Shown here: piece by piece, positions 29,323-42,100 of the stretch | Layout of the letters: the number at the start of each line of letters is the position of its first letter | How positions within the stretch are numbered: the stretch's first letter is position 1 | Assembly: GCA_021613335.1 (NCBI GenBank) | Contig: JAJTWR010000311.1 | Span: forward strand, 932,001 to 996,000 | Reading direction: 5' to 3' | DNA length: 64,000 nucleotides | Origin: Whitmania pigra | Taxonomy: Eukaryota > Annelida > Clitellata > Hirudinida > Haemopidae | Program-made: the position numbers and the translations under genes | Notes under the pieces: model-generated | The model's input: the letters and a program-made list of their open reading frames with translations, nothing else | The model's database searches: none | Told to the model about the DNA's origin: nothing

Positions 29323-31728
29323 TGAAGAGATATGATTTCTATGCTAATCGCTTTTCCTGAAATGAGTCAGATCATTGTTGTTGTCTCTTAGCAATTTAAT
29401 TACTTTTGAACACTTATTGGGCTGCAAATAATCATAATGGCTTTCAGCTATTACATGCTCCTTTGAAACTATGGACAACATTTCGTCGCTCGTTAATACA
29501 TTTGGTTTTATTACGAGCTTTGCATTTTATGCTCGATTTGTTTTCGCGACAGGGGTTTCCGACATCAAGTAGCAGCCATACCTGCCCAGCAAAACGTGGC
29601 CAACGTCAGCATTGTAGCATACAAGGACAGACTCGTGAGGTCAGATGAAATGCCAGAATGTGGTTTTGTCGCCGTTCGTTGCGAATGTTTGTTGATGATT
29701 TAATTGTAAAGATTATTTACATAATGAATCGGTCATCATTTCCTCGCTCCTCATTCTTTGGCAGGTGGCTCAGGCTACGTCTGAACATGATGCCCTTCAC
29801 GGCTGGCCTCCTCGAACCGTTAGGAGCCAGCATACCTCTAGGCATTTACGCTGCTTGGTCAGCTTACCACTTCTTTGGAATCAACCCTTACCTGTGGCTT
29901 CTCGGGCACCTGCTCGTCTGGAGCTTTCTCGATTACCTGCAGCTAAAGGGCTTACAGGTGGGTTGTGAGACTTAGCATTGCTAATTGATGATGCTATTGT
30001 TATGAAATTCAAAAGTAAGTCTGCTGTCATTGGAAACATAAATGTAAAGGATATTAGATTATGTAGAAGATGTGCTTTGTGAAGCAATCACATAGTTGTT
30101 AAAGGGAATGTTGCTCTGGGCCCTCTTGGAGACTAGAAGCTTGAAGACTAATCCGTTCCATTTTCACAACATAACATCAACCTGTTAGTAATAGTTTGTA
30201 AAGAAGAATTGTGTTGAGCAGAGCTTTATATCATCTGCTCAGATAGTTGAGTTGACATTGATAAGTACATCTACAACATCATTTATGGAAATAAGGAAAG
30301 CTTAAGTCCAGGCCCACTCTCTTAAGGTACATCTCCTATTACATCTCTTGGATAATTACATCTCTGCAGCTCAGTTCTATTGGAGAGTAATGCCATAAAA
30401 ACTAAAATGTCCTAAGCTTGAAGATTTGTCAGTAACTTGAGATATGGAATTGAGGACTTTATTAGTTAGAAAGATTCCTGGTTTTCCTAATACATTGTTT
30501 AATAACATTAAATCATCTCTTTTTCTGGCTTGCAACAGATGCTACCAATTTTCTTCTTCTTTTATGTACCTATTGGATTGCTTTTATTGACAGCAGTGCG
30601 TGATAACATCATTTAACGATAAGATGATGAAAAATAAATGTTCAGAACATCGAATTAATTTGTCTGAAGTGCAATAGCTAGACAGATTTAGAAAGTTATT
30701 ATCAACAGAGGCCACTAAATGAATGGTTATCTTAGGAGAGGATTTATGTCCGCCCATTCATTCATTCTCACTTGACTCTCGATGTACCTCGTGACCTTAT
30801 CTTAATCTGATATTTGAAGTTTAATTCATTCATCCTTAAAGGTGAATGGATTGAATGTTGGTGGTAATGATAACATTAATGATTAGTGAGGAGGCTGATG
30901 GGTGGCATGACCCAACTTTGTTTTTATTGGCTCCTTCTCACTTTAATTAATTAAAACTGAGTTGTGCTGGAATTTTTTCCTCTAGCCATTTGTCAATCGA
31001 TGGTTTTATGAATATTGTTATTATCTAAAAAGGTTTATTCAATTAGTTGGATTAGCTTAATTAATAAATTAATTCAAATATTATAATGAACTATTCTTAT
31101 TTAATCATTGCTTATTTTTATTACATCATTTTTAGAATTTGTTAGCAAGTCTTTATTTCACCAGTTTGAAAATCAAATTATATTTTATTATTGGTTTTAA
31201 ATATTATTAGTATTATTAAGTATTATTGCACATAAGGAAAGGAACAAATTTAAAAAAAGGACAAATGATGGCATAGCAACATGGTAGGCTCACCACATCA
31301 TGGGTTGTACCTTCAAATATACTTTAATCTCTTTGTACTTGTCTTTTCTGGGTGTGATGATTGCCAGAAAATGCCAGGAAATAAAATGCAACCTCTGGGT
31401 TGTTATTGTTATCTTTATTATTATCTTTATTATTGTTAATATTATGACGCACAACATACATTTTATGAATCCTATAAAGTGGTTTAAAGCTATTTATCAT
31501 AATTACAATAACAACTCGTTTATCGTCGGTAAACAGAACGGGCCGCTGCCATTCAACGTCGTCGTCTACCTGCTGGGCTGGTTGGTAGTGGAAAGCCTAT
31601 ACGTTCTCATCTACTTCGAGGGCATCGTCAATCCTTGCAGGATCACGTGGGGCAAAAGGACCTACAAACTCTCCAGCTTTGGGACTTCCATGGAGGTGGC
31701 CAAGCAGAGATCCATTTTACCGATTTGA
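22878..31728 (+). CDS. UGCG: Ceramide glucosyltransferase (glucosylceramide synthase)
   Basis: Transfers glucose from UDP-glucose to ceramide at the cytosolic face of the Golgi, the first step of glucosphingolipid synthesis (GT21 family). Exons: 22878-22981, 26349-26484, 27582-27786, 27994-28109, 28585-28763, 29553-29639, 29765-29957, 31537-31728; all phases agree, 1212 nt, 403 aa (human 394). An N-terminal membrane anchor ([20 protein letters not shown]) precedes [15 protein letters not shown]. Motifs: D1 CVED (D89), the D3 region LAEDFF (D237) and RLVRW at 273-277, matching (Q/R)xxRW. The D2 segment reads WISTSRI, with Thr144 where human has WICDSGI (Asp144). C-terminal hydrophobic segments follow. 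Start: ATG 22878 has G at -3 and +4; an in-frame ATG at 22839 would add 13 residues. Later exons are clearly more GC-rich than the introns. Confidence 0.93.
22982..26348 (+). other. First UGCG intron (3.4 kb)
   Basis: It starts with GTTAGT and ends AACAACAG. AT-rich; I see no exon or transposon motif in it. A short tandem duplication of AGAATTAATCGTGTGCTA lies near 24069-24105, and small AAT runs near 25287. Confidence 0.75.
29112..29322 (+). repeat. tRNA-derived SINE with doubled tail and ATT run
   Basis: A box GTTAGCTCAGAGGGTAGCG, B box GTTCACAACCCAGC, then GCACTGCCACAAAGCTCCCC. Two tail units follow: GCAGCACTATACAAAT, then GAGTGCCCATGACGTTTATG with GTGCTAAACAAATAAAC. It ends in (ATT)n at 29277-29322. 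The first tail resembles the copy at 3069 and the second the copy at 3305. It lies in UGCG intron 5 (28764-29552). Confidence 0.8.
29958..31536 (+). other. Last UGCG intron
   Basis: GTGGGT donor to AAACAG acceptor. AT-rich, with no motif of a further exon, and the phase is already satisfied (0 to 0). It contains a run of ATT/TTA-type sequence near 31410-31445. Confidence 0.7.
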
Positions 31729-34700
31729 GCCGAGTCTGCTTCTATTTTAAAAATATTCTTCTAGAGTTTTCTATTCTCGTGAGAACCATATTTTTCATCC
31801 TGGTTACTGTCAGGTGTTCATCTCACTCCAAGAGAAAATCATGTCCTCATGTCCCCGTCTACTGATTTATTTATTTTCACATTTTTATCCCCGAGGAAGA
31901 TAATGATGATGATTATTGTTATTATTTTTATTATTATTATTATTATCGCCGTTAATGTTATTATTTGCTTTTGTTTCAACTCTCTGACATTTATCCTTGT
32001 CTGTGAGTCCTCTTTATTTTGACTCTACAGTGATAAATAAGCCTGTGTGTATATTTTCGGCTGCTGATGCTGAATTTCAATGGAGGTGTTGAATATTAAT
32101 CTGAGTGACGCATGAAATTTTAATTGAAAAGCGTCACGTAGTTTAAGTCACGCATCTGCGTGTACGTGCGATGCGTACATCTTCGGCTGCTTGTTAAAAT
32201 GTGTGCATTCCACGCTTAAATCATGTTCTTCACGCTCTTCACTCGTCATGGATGATTGAGTCCGCCAATGAACTCCGCGTCTGTAGACAGATTGTGACGC
32301 CGTTTCTTACTTAACGTCGTTAATCTAGTCGGTGGCATATTTTTATGAAGGGGAGCGATGCTTTTACCTCATGTTTCCAACGTTTAGTTTAGGCTGTAAT
32401 CATGCGACGTGTATGTGTGTATGTTTTAGCAGGTATTTATTTGGCACCTGGATTTATTTTGCAAAGAGCCCTCTTCGAAAATGATCTGTACGATTTTTAA
32501 AGCGTGCAAAATTCGACGATTGTTATGTCTGCTGACGGAGTGCAATGATATAATCATTCTTCTGAGCAGAGTCACGCAGGATGTAGATTGTCATTATTTT
32601 TGTTGTCTTTATTTTTGTTGCCATTATTTTTAATCAGTTCATCTTAGTCGCCCGCCTAGCTTTTTCGTGAGGTTTCGTTTAAATCATGTCTCCAAATCTT
32701 TTAAGTCCGCTACGATCTTTGGAGGAAGATATTTTCAAATCACCACCACATCGTGTCCAGTGCAAATTGTGCAAAACCATGCTGAATCGTCCATGAAAAA
32801 AGTCTGTATATTCATTTGAACATGCGTCCTCCTTCCTTGCGTTTGGTGCACTGAATTGAAATTAGAGGTCAAAGTTGAGTTGATCTCAGTTTGGATTTGA
32901 AAAGTGTTTTAAAGGTGAAGTGGTTGAATATGAAGAGAGAAGTGAGCTGAAGTGCTCTTACAGAAGACATTAAGTGTCCCACCTTCTGGTCAGATAGATT
33001 TCAGGGTTTGGTGCTTAGTTTACAATAGTTTGCAACTACCTGGCTGTTGGAGGCTTAAAAGTGGGATTCTTAAAACTGCATAAAAAGCTTTTTGCTGATT
33101 GGAAAAGTTGGAAATTCCAATCTGATGTCGGTGAATCAGTTTGCTATAAACTTCTGAACGTAAATAAGCGCTGAACAGGAGTCAGGTGCTCCCAAATACC
33201 CGATTAGTATTCGTTCATTTTCTGGCGGTGCGCTTGGACATAATTTTCTGTGAGTCCAATATTTGACAGCAGCACCTTTCCACAAATATTTCCACCACAA
33301 GGCCCCGAAGTATTCCCGTCAACTTGACCGACAATGTATTCGACATCTCCATTTTTTTATGATCGATCTTATAGCATTTATTACAAACAATTGTATTGTC
33401 GTATGGCTTCGACTCGTAATAATTGCTGCTGTTAATCTACTACTACTATTCATGTGCTCCCGGCAATCATGAATCTTCACGAGTGAGTCCTTTGACTAGG
33501 AGATCACTTAATATTAACTTTTAAAAAGTTACTTCAGTGCGAAAATTAGACTCAAATAAAATGAATGAACAAGATGTTGCGGTTCATTTCAAGTGCTTTA
33601 TCGATGTTTGTTTTTTTAGTCAATATTTGGTCCTACATGACCAGTATGAAACCCGGATGCCCTCACGCATTGCAAACCTTAAATTCACCCCCAACTTACC
33701 CCCAAATATGAATTACTTCTTTATATTTCAGACCTAAAGTCACACGACTTCGACACCTGCGTTACAAACCGTCGCTTAACCAAGCCTTCCTGGATGCATT
33801 ATACAGTCTGTAAAAGTGTATAATATGCATCTGTAAAATACTCAAAGCTCATCTTTTTACTTGGCAAACCTAGTTAGTAACTTTTGTAACTACAAACTAA
33901 TTTGTAATTTTGGATTAGCAATTAAAACATCATGGGGCTTCAGCAATGAAATTTAAATAAATAGGAGTGCACAATAGGGCTATGGCTTTTTTTAATAATG
34001 AAAGCCCATGTAAGCGTTAGGTGAATAATTGCTTGTAAAACAAGAAACTCATAATTATTTATTTTGTTGTTGTTGTAAAACCTTCACCCAACAACCGCCA
34101 ATTTTCCGCGGGTGGAAGAATTCAAACTAGCGCATATCTTAAGTATCTTAAATAACCTTCAAAATCTATTTTTCTCGAAAGAATTGTTTTTATGTGAGCC
34201 GCGGGAGTAATTTGAATAAAAGTTTACTTTATGTCATAAATGTCTTTCAAAAAGTCGGCAAACGATGTATTAAGAAATAAGAGTGCTTCAGCTAAGAATC
34301 AGTTACTCGCTAAAATAAAACATCAGAGAATGCTCCAATATATTGAGAATTCTCTAAAATGTTTCTGTAAATTGCCTAAAGAGGTGTTAATCATTTGTTG
34401 TTACTTGGCACTTGCCATGAGTAAGAAATCAAGAGAAATAAGAATGAAACAAATTTATGAAAGTGTCTCAAAAGTGTGGCAAAAATCGAATTTCCAATTC
34501 TATCTAACTAAAGTCTAAGGCGAAAAGTCACTATTAGTAATAAGTATGACATGTTTTTGAAGAAGCTAACATTAAACAGCAAAAATTAAAGAATCTTTTC
34601 TCAAATTTATTTGATATATCCAAGTCTGATGGAGTATGGCCCTGTTTGAAGACGAGCGTTTGTATTATTCACAACTGCTGTACAATGGTAACGTAGGGCA

Positions 34701-35609
34701 TACCACCCGTAAAGTTACCATTTAAAAGAACAAAGTTGCAACAAGCACATTACAGAACTATTGAACGCCTGAAAGTATGAACGTCTACTATTCAGAATGA
34801 TCAATTAACATGGACGAGCAAGAAGAAGGGGAAGAAAAAGATCTAGGGTGACGAGATGACATGAAGTTTCTGTATCAGAGTCTTTAATCATTTCAAAAAT
34901 TTTAAGACGATCGAGGTTAGATTTCATGCACCTCCAGGCTTATCTAACGCTCGTTGGAATTCTAGAGCCATTTTTGCGTTGCCTTCATATATGTGCTTTC
35001 GTTTTTGGAGCAAATTATGGTTTGGTGGACAAATGTTTAATGACCAAGAGTATGAAGATTTGCAGCAGCAAGTTGAAAAACAACCGTCTTTTTGAAAACA
35101 CATTTAATCAAAAAGAGTCATCAAAGTATTTCAGGATTTGTATCCATTGTAGTAGTGTTTCATCATACATTTTATTAGTCTTCTTAAACCAATATAAACA
35201 AAATGCTATGTAAAATGTTATAACCAGATAAGACCAAAAGTTTGTCGAAAGAGAATTAATTATTGAAAAAAATTGCCTTTATTAATGAATAATCTGACGA
35301 CAAGACACTGCCTTTTGCCAATAAGTCGATCGATTTGTAGTCACATTCAATAGCGCACGATATCAGCAGACGATGTGCGTTGAACACGTGATCATCATGT
35401 CTGCATGAAGGAAAAGTAAATTGTTCCCCCTTGTGACCGACATAACCAACGTGATGAATTTCGTGTGCACCGAAGTGCCGAAGAAATCTTGCATTCTCAT
35501 TTCCTATCGACCTGCGAATAGATCCATTCATGCGTAATGCACTCTAATATTTTTCTTTACAGGGTCGTCGTTTGATGAGGCAGAGGGGATAACTGAAAAT
35601 CCTGCCCTT

Positions 35610-35625
35610 CCCCCCCCCCCCCCCC
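35610..35625. repeat. Poly-C tract
   Basis: An uninterrupted run of about 16 C bases in otherwise mixed sequence, similar to the shorter run at 125-135. Such tracts are prone to length error in assemblies. Confidence 0.9.
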
Positions 35626-35908
35626 AACTTTAGACTGGAAAAGGTCATCTCTTCAAGTCGTCGAGGGTTTTGCTACTCCTGGCAAAAGCTCAAAAGCTGA
35701 AATGAAGATCCATGTTTTTATCGCATGTTTCTCATGTTCTTTTTTTCCTTTTTTTTTTTATATTTCATACTTTATTGTTACATTATTATTTCATATTACA
35801 TAGTGTATTATTACATTATTAATTAATTAACTAATATCAGTCCTCACGAAGGTGGGGCAATAGCAAAGATGAAAAGCAAACAGGTCATCTGATCAGGTTT
35901 AGGCAGAC

Positions 35909-35985
35909 ATGGGGTACTTGGTACTTGTACTCGGACCTTGAGTACTTGTACTTCAGACTGGAATACTTGGTCCCATGTTTGTGTT
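35909..35985. repeat. Short repeat cluster built on GTACTTG
   Basis: GGGTACTTGGTACTTGTACT, then GAGTACTTGTACTT and GAATACTTGG, lie within 70 bases. Similar AGTACTTGTACTT motifs occur in the ends of some hAT-like elements, so this may be a transposon end; no partner end was found. Confidence 0.4.
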
Positions 35986-36848
35986 TAGAGATGGTTTCCT
36001 CGCCTAGGAAATGCTGGAACAAAAGTCTTTAAAACTTTAGGATATGACAATACAAGTGGTTAAACAAATTTTAACAAAAAATTTAGATATTAAATTATTA
36101 TTAACGATGAATAATTAATATTCTGTGTTGAAGTTTATTCTATGACAACAAGGTTCCTGAGCAAACTTCTGCATACCTTGAAAATCTTTTGAACGACCAC
36201 ACACTCCAGGTAACCGATAACCGGAAATCACCTAAAGGATGAGTTGTCTTCGACCTTTTTCAGGAGAAAATCTTGATTATAGAGTGCTTATTTTTCAAAC
36301 ATAAAATCGGAAATTGTGAATAAATGTTGAACATAGATGACTAAGTTTAAGGAAATAATAAAACCCGTACACTCATAATCGATTTGAGCATGATTAATGT
36401 TTATATTCCACAGAGCCTCGTACACTCTTAATCGATGAGCATGTGAGCGTTTCTCCGTCGGCTCTCAATCGATGTTGGGGAACTCTGATAAAGTCAAAAG
36501 TCTGGCATCATTCTTTTTCGTTAGGCGAAAGTTTCAGGTCTTTTGAATGTTTTGCCAGACTTTTGAACGAGACAACAATTACTACTAGCTGGATGTTTGA
36601 TAATCTTGACGAATTAATGTTATACTGTATAACAAGTACCTTCGAAATTTTAAGTCAGTCTTGTGAATAAATACTTGAGGCTGATATCAGAGGTAATGCC
36701 AGTAATGCGTTTCTTTGATTTGAAGTTATTTTAATCAATGAATTTTTATTCTTTGAATCTTCTTTGAATCTATTTTTATCGGATACTCGCGAGCTATATA
36801 ATTTATTATGTAACAAAAGCAATATTTTAAATATATTTTTGCAGCTCC

Positions 36849-38306
36849 ATGGATTCTCTTGTGGAAAAACTGAACAAGCGATGTGATTTTCTCCTTAAGC
36901 GAGATTGCTCGACACAAACAGACACTTTCATTTACTACTACCCTTCTTTGCTGAGGTAGATCGATCTTTATCATTGCAAAATATTAAAAATTAACGATTT
37001 GTCATTTAATATTCATAAGAAGTTAGTTGGAATGTTCCCAATTACGAAGTTTAACAAATGATTCAATTTTGATTTGATTAGATATGATGAAGAGGTTGAG
37101 CAAGATAATCCATTCTTCGATGGAGGTGAATTAGACACTAAGGCCGATTTCATTCTGAAACACATGAAGGTTTCAGGTAAGAAAGTCCAAGTTCTTGACC
37201 CTGATACCGAAGGCCATGCCACATGCCAGTGGAAAGAATGTCTTTCTGATAAGCTTGATAGAAATGATGAAAAGATTGAAGAAGCCGTGAAAGAAGGAAG
37301 CCCTGCAGGCAATCAGCAATTTCTTTCCTCACCGTCAGTAACTTCACCCGACAAGACAAACTCTAGCTATCATTCGGAGGATGTTGACAGCAGATGCCAT
37401 CTTTCAAACTCCATGTGCAAGACAACTCATTCTTCCTATGCATATATATTCGACACCTGCGACAGACAACTGTCAAACACTTCTCTCACCGACCTACTCG
37501 TATCTTATGTGGCATCTAAGCCAAAATATCTTCCAAAGGTTACGCCATCCTCGCGATATATCAGAAGTTGCGAGAATGCACAGTTGACCACGCGAGTTTC
37601 ATCTCCAAAGTTGAATTTTGTGACCAATGCAGAGCAGAATTCTATTCAAAGTTTGGACAAGTTTGAGACGACGCGACCAAAAATAATCTTACCAACTCAA
37701 GCCGCGAATCACGATCATTGTGCCACTAAAAGGTATGACAGTATCGGTGAAGAGTCGAGTCATCTGCCAGCGACCATGTTCACCAGTTTATGTGGAGAAT
37801 CCGATGAGGTTTATACCAGAAATAGGTCTTCAACTGTACCTTCTCGGTCATGGAAAGACGTTACTTCAGACACGAACGCTGGTTATTTCCTTAACAGCCA
37901 CAAGCTAGGATCAAGCGGCAGATTGAGTTCGAAAAAAGTATGCTTTGCAAGCTCCACAAATGATTTTAATTCACAATCCAATTTATCGTCACAAAATGAA
38001 AAATGCTTAAATATGATCAGAGGAGGCAGAAGATTTGAAGCCGAGAAAGAATATCGCTCAGGCCACTTTAGATGCGAAACAAATACTGATGAAACTGTCA
38101 TATCGGTGACTGTACCCGCAAATCTGGCCAATAGTTACCTATACACCAAAGATACAAGAAACAGTTGCAATCCTACGGGTAGCGGATCTTATAAACCAAT
38201 CGAGCCACTCTTATTTAACATAGCTTCCCTTGGACTGAACGAAATATTGAGATCTCAATCTGAACATTTTCTTTCAAAAAGACCAAAGAAAAAGAAAAAC
38301 AAGTAA
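36849..38306 (+). CDS. Unrecognised two-exon protein, 443 aa
   Basis: Exons 36849-36955 and 37082-38306 join in phase (AG|A, Arg) to an open frame of 443 codons plus stop. I do not recognise the family. The N-terminal 60 residues look most constrained: MDSLVEKLNKRCDFLLKR followed by DCSTQTD and an acidic YDEEVEQDNPFF segment. The rest is Ser/Thr/Asn-rich and probably disordered, and it ends in a basic tail RPKKKKNK that could act as a nuclear signal. No membrane segment or signal peptide. The ATG stands four bases after an acceptor-like TTTTTGCAG, so a non-coding exon probably precedes it. An AATAAA at 38490 fits its 3' end. It lies 855 bases upstream of the zinc-finger gene on the same strand. 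That it is a gene is supported by the 1.2-kb open frame and the clean splice; its function is unknown. Confidence 0.6.
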
Positions 38307-39161
38307 TGTAACTGGATGATGTAAATGAGTAAAAAAAAAATGACGCGATTACTTGGGGACATTAATTACAAATCATTTAAAGTCGTCATCGCAATTTTTA
38401 TGTGAACAAAATTATCTATTTATTTACTTTAAATATATTTATAATTTTGGTTTAACTTAAACGTAGGTATGTGTATTCATACTTTCTAAAATAAAGGTTT
38501 ACTGGTTATGTTGCAATAAACCAACTTCGCGTAGACTTAGACAAATAAATGCTAAAATACTATTTGTGACGATTATTGAAATTTGAACAAAATTTTTATT
38601 AAATGGCTTTAAACTTTATACAAATTAAATTTAAGAAAAAGATTGAGAAATCATCTAAATCACATTTACTTTTACAATATTTTACAGTTAAAAGTAAATT
38701 GCTAACAAAAAATATTTGTTTATTAAATATTATTTAATAATTGTGGTGGATAGGCAGCAGTGGATTGAACATTCGATGTTTCAAATAAAAATTTGTGCTA
38801 ATAATGTGACGTAGCGTAAATTTTCACTCTAAATTTTTCGCTTGTTCTTCCATTAGGCGGTCGTTTCCGTTCAATTTAGACATTGATCGTTGGTACAATT
38901 TTTGGTTAAAAAGAACTGCATTTAGGTGAACAAGTTATTCATGTATTTTGTGCTATTGATTACATAGTATCGCTAAAAGCCCAGTGGCCGATTTTGCAAT
39001 TGAGAATCCAAAATAAGCGCGGACCGGTTACTAATTTCATTTGTTCCGAAACTGGATTACTTTTTGTATTAGCTATTGTTAAATCATTGACGCTTGATTC
39101 TGAGATCGAATTTGATTTGTTTACAGTCAACTGTTTCCATCTAACACAAAGTTGTGGAAAT
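38307..39161. other. 3' UTR of the 36849 gene and upstream region of the zinc-finger gene
   Basis: AT-rich. It contains AATAAA near 38490 and again near 38514. From 38994 to 39161 the frame is open and in phase with the zinc-finger ATG, but it has no motif, so it is more likely 5' UTR than coding. Confidence 0.5.
38490..38495 (+). promoter_or_regulatory. Poly(A) signal of the 36849 gene
   Basis: AATAAA lies 184 bases after the stop codon at 38306, with GT-rich sequence following. A second AATAAA lies near 38514. Confidence 0.5.
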
Positions 39162-42100
39162 ATGGCAACCAAAATGGTTCTCCGAAAACAGACGGGACAT
39201 ATTTGCAATGAATGCAAAATGTCATTTAAGGCGAAAGAGCTATTGATTGAGCACTACGAAATTTGCCCCGCAACAAAACTAGCTTGTAAACCTAATGAAA
39301 TGAGAGTCAAAGTACCTGTAAGCGGCAATCTTATTAAGACCTCTCAATGTGAAGCATCCTCAGAATTGGGATCATTGCTTCTTAATGAATCAATCAATAT
39401 ACAACAAGTAAGAGATGAAGGGCATTTGCAGCCTAGGGAAGTTATTGAAACTGATTGTACCACTTCTCAAAAGAGTGACACTTTATCAGAAAATGCTTAT
39501 CCTAACAGAGTAACAGAAACAGTTGAGGAAGTTGTGAAGTTAAATCCAGATGGAGATGAAGCTGGTATAATTCCTGAAAATTATGTTCTACTTCAAGATC
39601 AAAGTGGAGAGCAGATTGTTGCATCTCTTGTTGATGTGACCAATGTTGAAGGTTTTTTTGAAAATGATGTGTGTGCCTTTGAAGTTATTGAAGAAGTAGT
39701 TGATGGGAATCCAGAAAAGATGGAACTTCTTTCTCAAACAGAAGCAAAAAACGACACCAAGCATTCAAATGTTGCTTATTCTGATTGTATGAAAAAAGTA
39801 AACAAGAAAAGAAGATTGAACTCAGGTTCAAGTGGAGCTTGTGAGGTCACCAGTTCAAGCAGCAACTCTAACTGCAACAATCCATCCGTCTACAGTCTCT
39901 GCTTGGCTGCTGAAATGGCTTCCAGCATGGAGACCGTGCAGGCTGCTAAGTCTCTTCTAGGTATGAGTCTGCAGCAAGGAGAAGTCGAGACAGATGATTC
40001 GGGTAATGTGAAAATGGTAAGCATCTTGAGAAAGAAACCCGAGCCAATGGCTCATATGCCTATTAAGAGGGACTTGGTGATCAATAACCATCCGTCTGTT
40101 GGAATCAAAAGAGAATTGGACCATCACGGCCCCATGACCAGTACCCCGGCACTAAATGTCATCTCGAAAATCTCTTTTCTCCAATCTCTCAACAATCGCA
40201 TAATTGGAAAGGAGACGGAAGGTGCCGACTTTTCTGCACTCATAACGACGCCGGTCGCGTGCGACACGAAGGTGAAAGTCGAAGCCGAAGGGGACAACGT
40301 GTTCGTTCAAACTCCCGTGGACAGGAAAGTGACAAAATTGAATTTCAACATACTCAAGTCGAACAGTGCAAATGTAGGACCCGTAGGCCCGAGACTTGCC
40401 GGGGAGAGATCGAAGAGCACTTTCCTCTCTCCGAACGCAACCAGGGCTGTTTACCCGTCTCCGGTCGGTAATCAGACCAATGTCTTTAGGGCCAGGCAAG
40501 CTTTACCATCTAACTTACAATTCGGACACGACGTCGCCACCATGCCGGTGACCAACGAGGTCGAAGTGATCACCGAAGTGGTGAAGTGCGAGACCCCGTC
40601 CTTTAAGAACAATCTCCAAGGAAGACAATACGTCATACAAGTACCCACAAGTGTTTCTGCAATCACTAATACATCCCCCCCATCTACTCAAGTGACTGAG
40701 GAAAAGAAGAACATGTATGTTTGCGGTCTCTGCAACAAAGCATTCGAGGATTGCGAAATTTTGAAGCTCCACGTGGAGAAACACATCGGCATGGAAAGGC
40801 AGAATTCCAGTAAGATGAAAAACTCTGAAGACAAGCTGTCGGGTGTGTTTTAGAAATTTGCATAATAATCCTTGCCTATTTGTGTTTTGTAAATTATGTC
40901 ACGCTTAAATTGCCAAGCTGTCCTGTTTACATGATTTAAAAAATACATTATTGACATTAAGAAGATGAAAGTGCTGGTGATGAAGAGGGCGAGGATACTC
41001 ACAAGCACGTGCTGCCAGGATCAAAACACGAATGCAGAGAGTGTGGCTTACAGTTTGCCAGACTGTCCTTTCTTAAGAAACACGCCAAAACTGAGCACGG
41101 AGGCCTCAAGGCTTACGTCTGCGGGGTTTGCAACAAGACCTTTGCCTTTGCTTGCGGACTCAAATTACATGCTCTCACCCACGGAGCCGAGAGGAGGTAT
41201 TCTTGCCAGTTCTGCGGCAGGAGGTTCAAACACGCGTCAAATCTCCAGAAACATGTCAAAGTGAGTTGTGACAGACACAAAAAACAATTGATATTCTATT
41301 GAATGGTTTTAATGCTTGAAGGTTGTCCACGTTAACGCTTGCAAATGCCGTACGGTCGAGTGCACTTGCGGCAAGAGGGACCCTTCTTCCTTCAAGATCG
41401 ACCACGCTTGCAGCTACTGCGGTCGTGTTTGCGAAAGTTCGAAACATTTGGAGATCCATTACAGGTCTCACACAGGAGAAAAACCAGAAGTAAAATGATA
41501 ATTTTTATTATTATTATTGATTTCTGTAGCAAGCATAATATCTTTGCTTAGCGTGTTTCGAAATATTTTTCAGGTTTGCCAGACTTGCGGTAAATCCTTC
41601 CAGCACAAGTCGAACCTTCAAAAACATCAGCTGAAGCATTCTGGCGTAAGACCGTACAAATGTCAACACTGCGAACGCAGTTTCTACGTCAAGCACAGTT
41701 TTATCGGTCACTTGCGCCTCCACACTCGCGACAGTCCGTACACCTGCGAGACGTGTGGAAAAAGTTTCATCAGCAAAAATGGATTGCAGGTTTGTAATGG
41801 TGTGCACTGTTTGAGAGGGTTGGATAAATTCAAGGAAATGGCTAAATCAAAATGCAACTATTGTTAATAGTATTAGTTTTCTATGGATTGTTAAGTCTCT
41901 AAACTCATTAAGGTTAAAAGAAGTCAGCAAGATAAAAGAAAATAAAGTTAATTATTCAAAAAATGTTTGAATTGCTTATGTTATAATTCATGATGTCCCT
42001 CATTCAGGTGCATTCCATCCTCCATCAAGATCGTCTGCCTTTCTCCTGCGGCCATTGTCATAGGGAGTTTGCTCAGCTCGGAAATCTGAACAAGCATCTG

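Larger units (their letters stand above)
31729..36848. other. Gene-poor spacer between UGCG and the 36849 gene
   Basis: No recognisable gene on either strand. It includes the UGCG 3' UTR, an ATT run (31905-31950), a poly-C tract (35610-35625) and a GTACTTG-rich repeat (35909-35985). Two open frames of about 90 codons (34240-34518 plus, 35256-35531 minus) have no motif I recognise. An acceptor-like TTTTTGCAG at 36836-36844, just before the ATG at 36849, suggests that a non-coding first exon of the next gene lies somewhere in this spacer. Confidence 0.55.

Noticed and set aside
34240..34518. 92-codon Lys-rich open frame in the 31.7-36.8 kb spacer
   Set aside because: Length is within chance expectation for AT-rich DNA, no motif is recognised, and no splice or poly(A) context supports it. 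Kept only as a note.
35256..35531. 91-codon minus-strand frame rich in His, followed by an AATAAA-like signal
   Set aside because: It has slightly gene-like composition but no recognisable family, start context or conserved motif. Transcript data would be needed.
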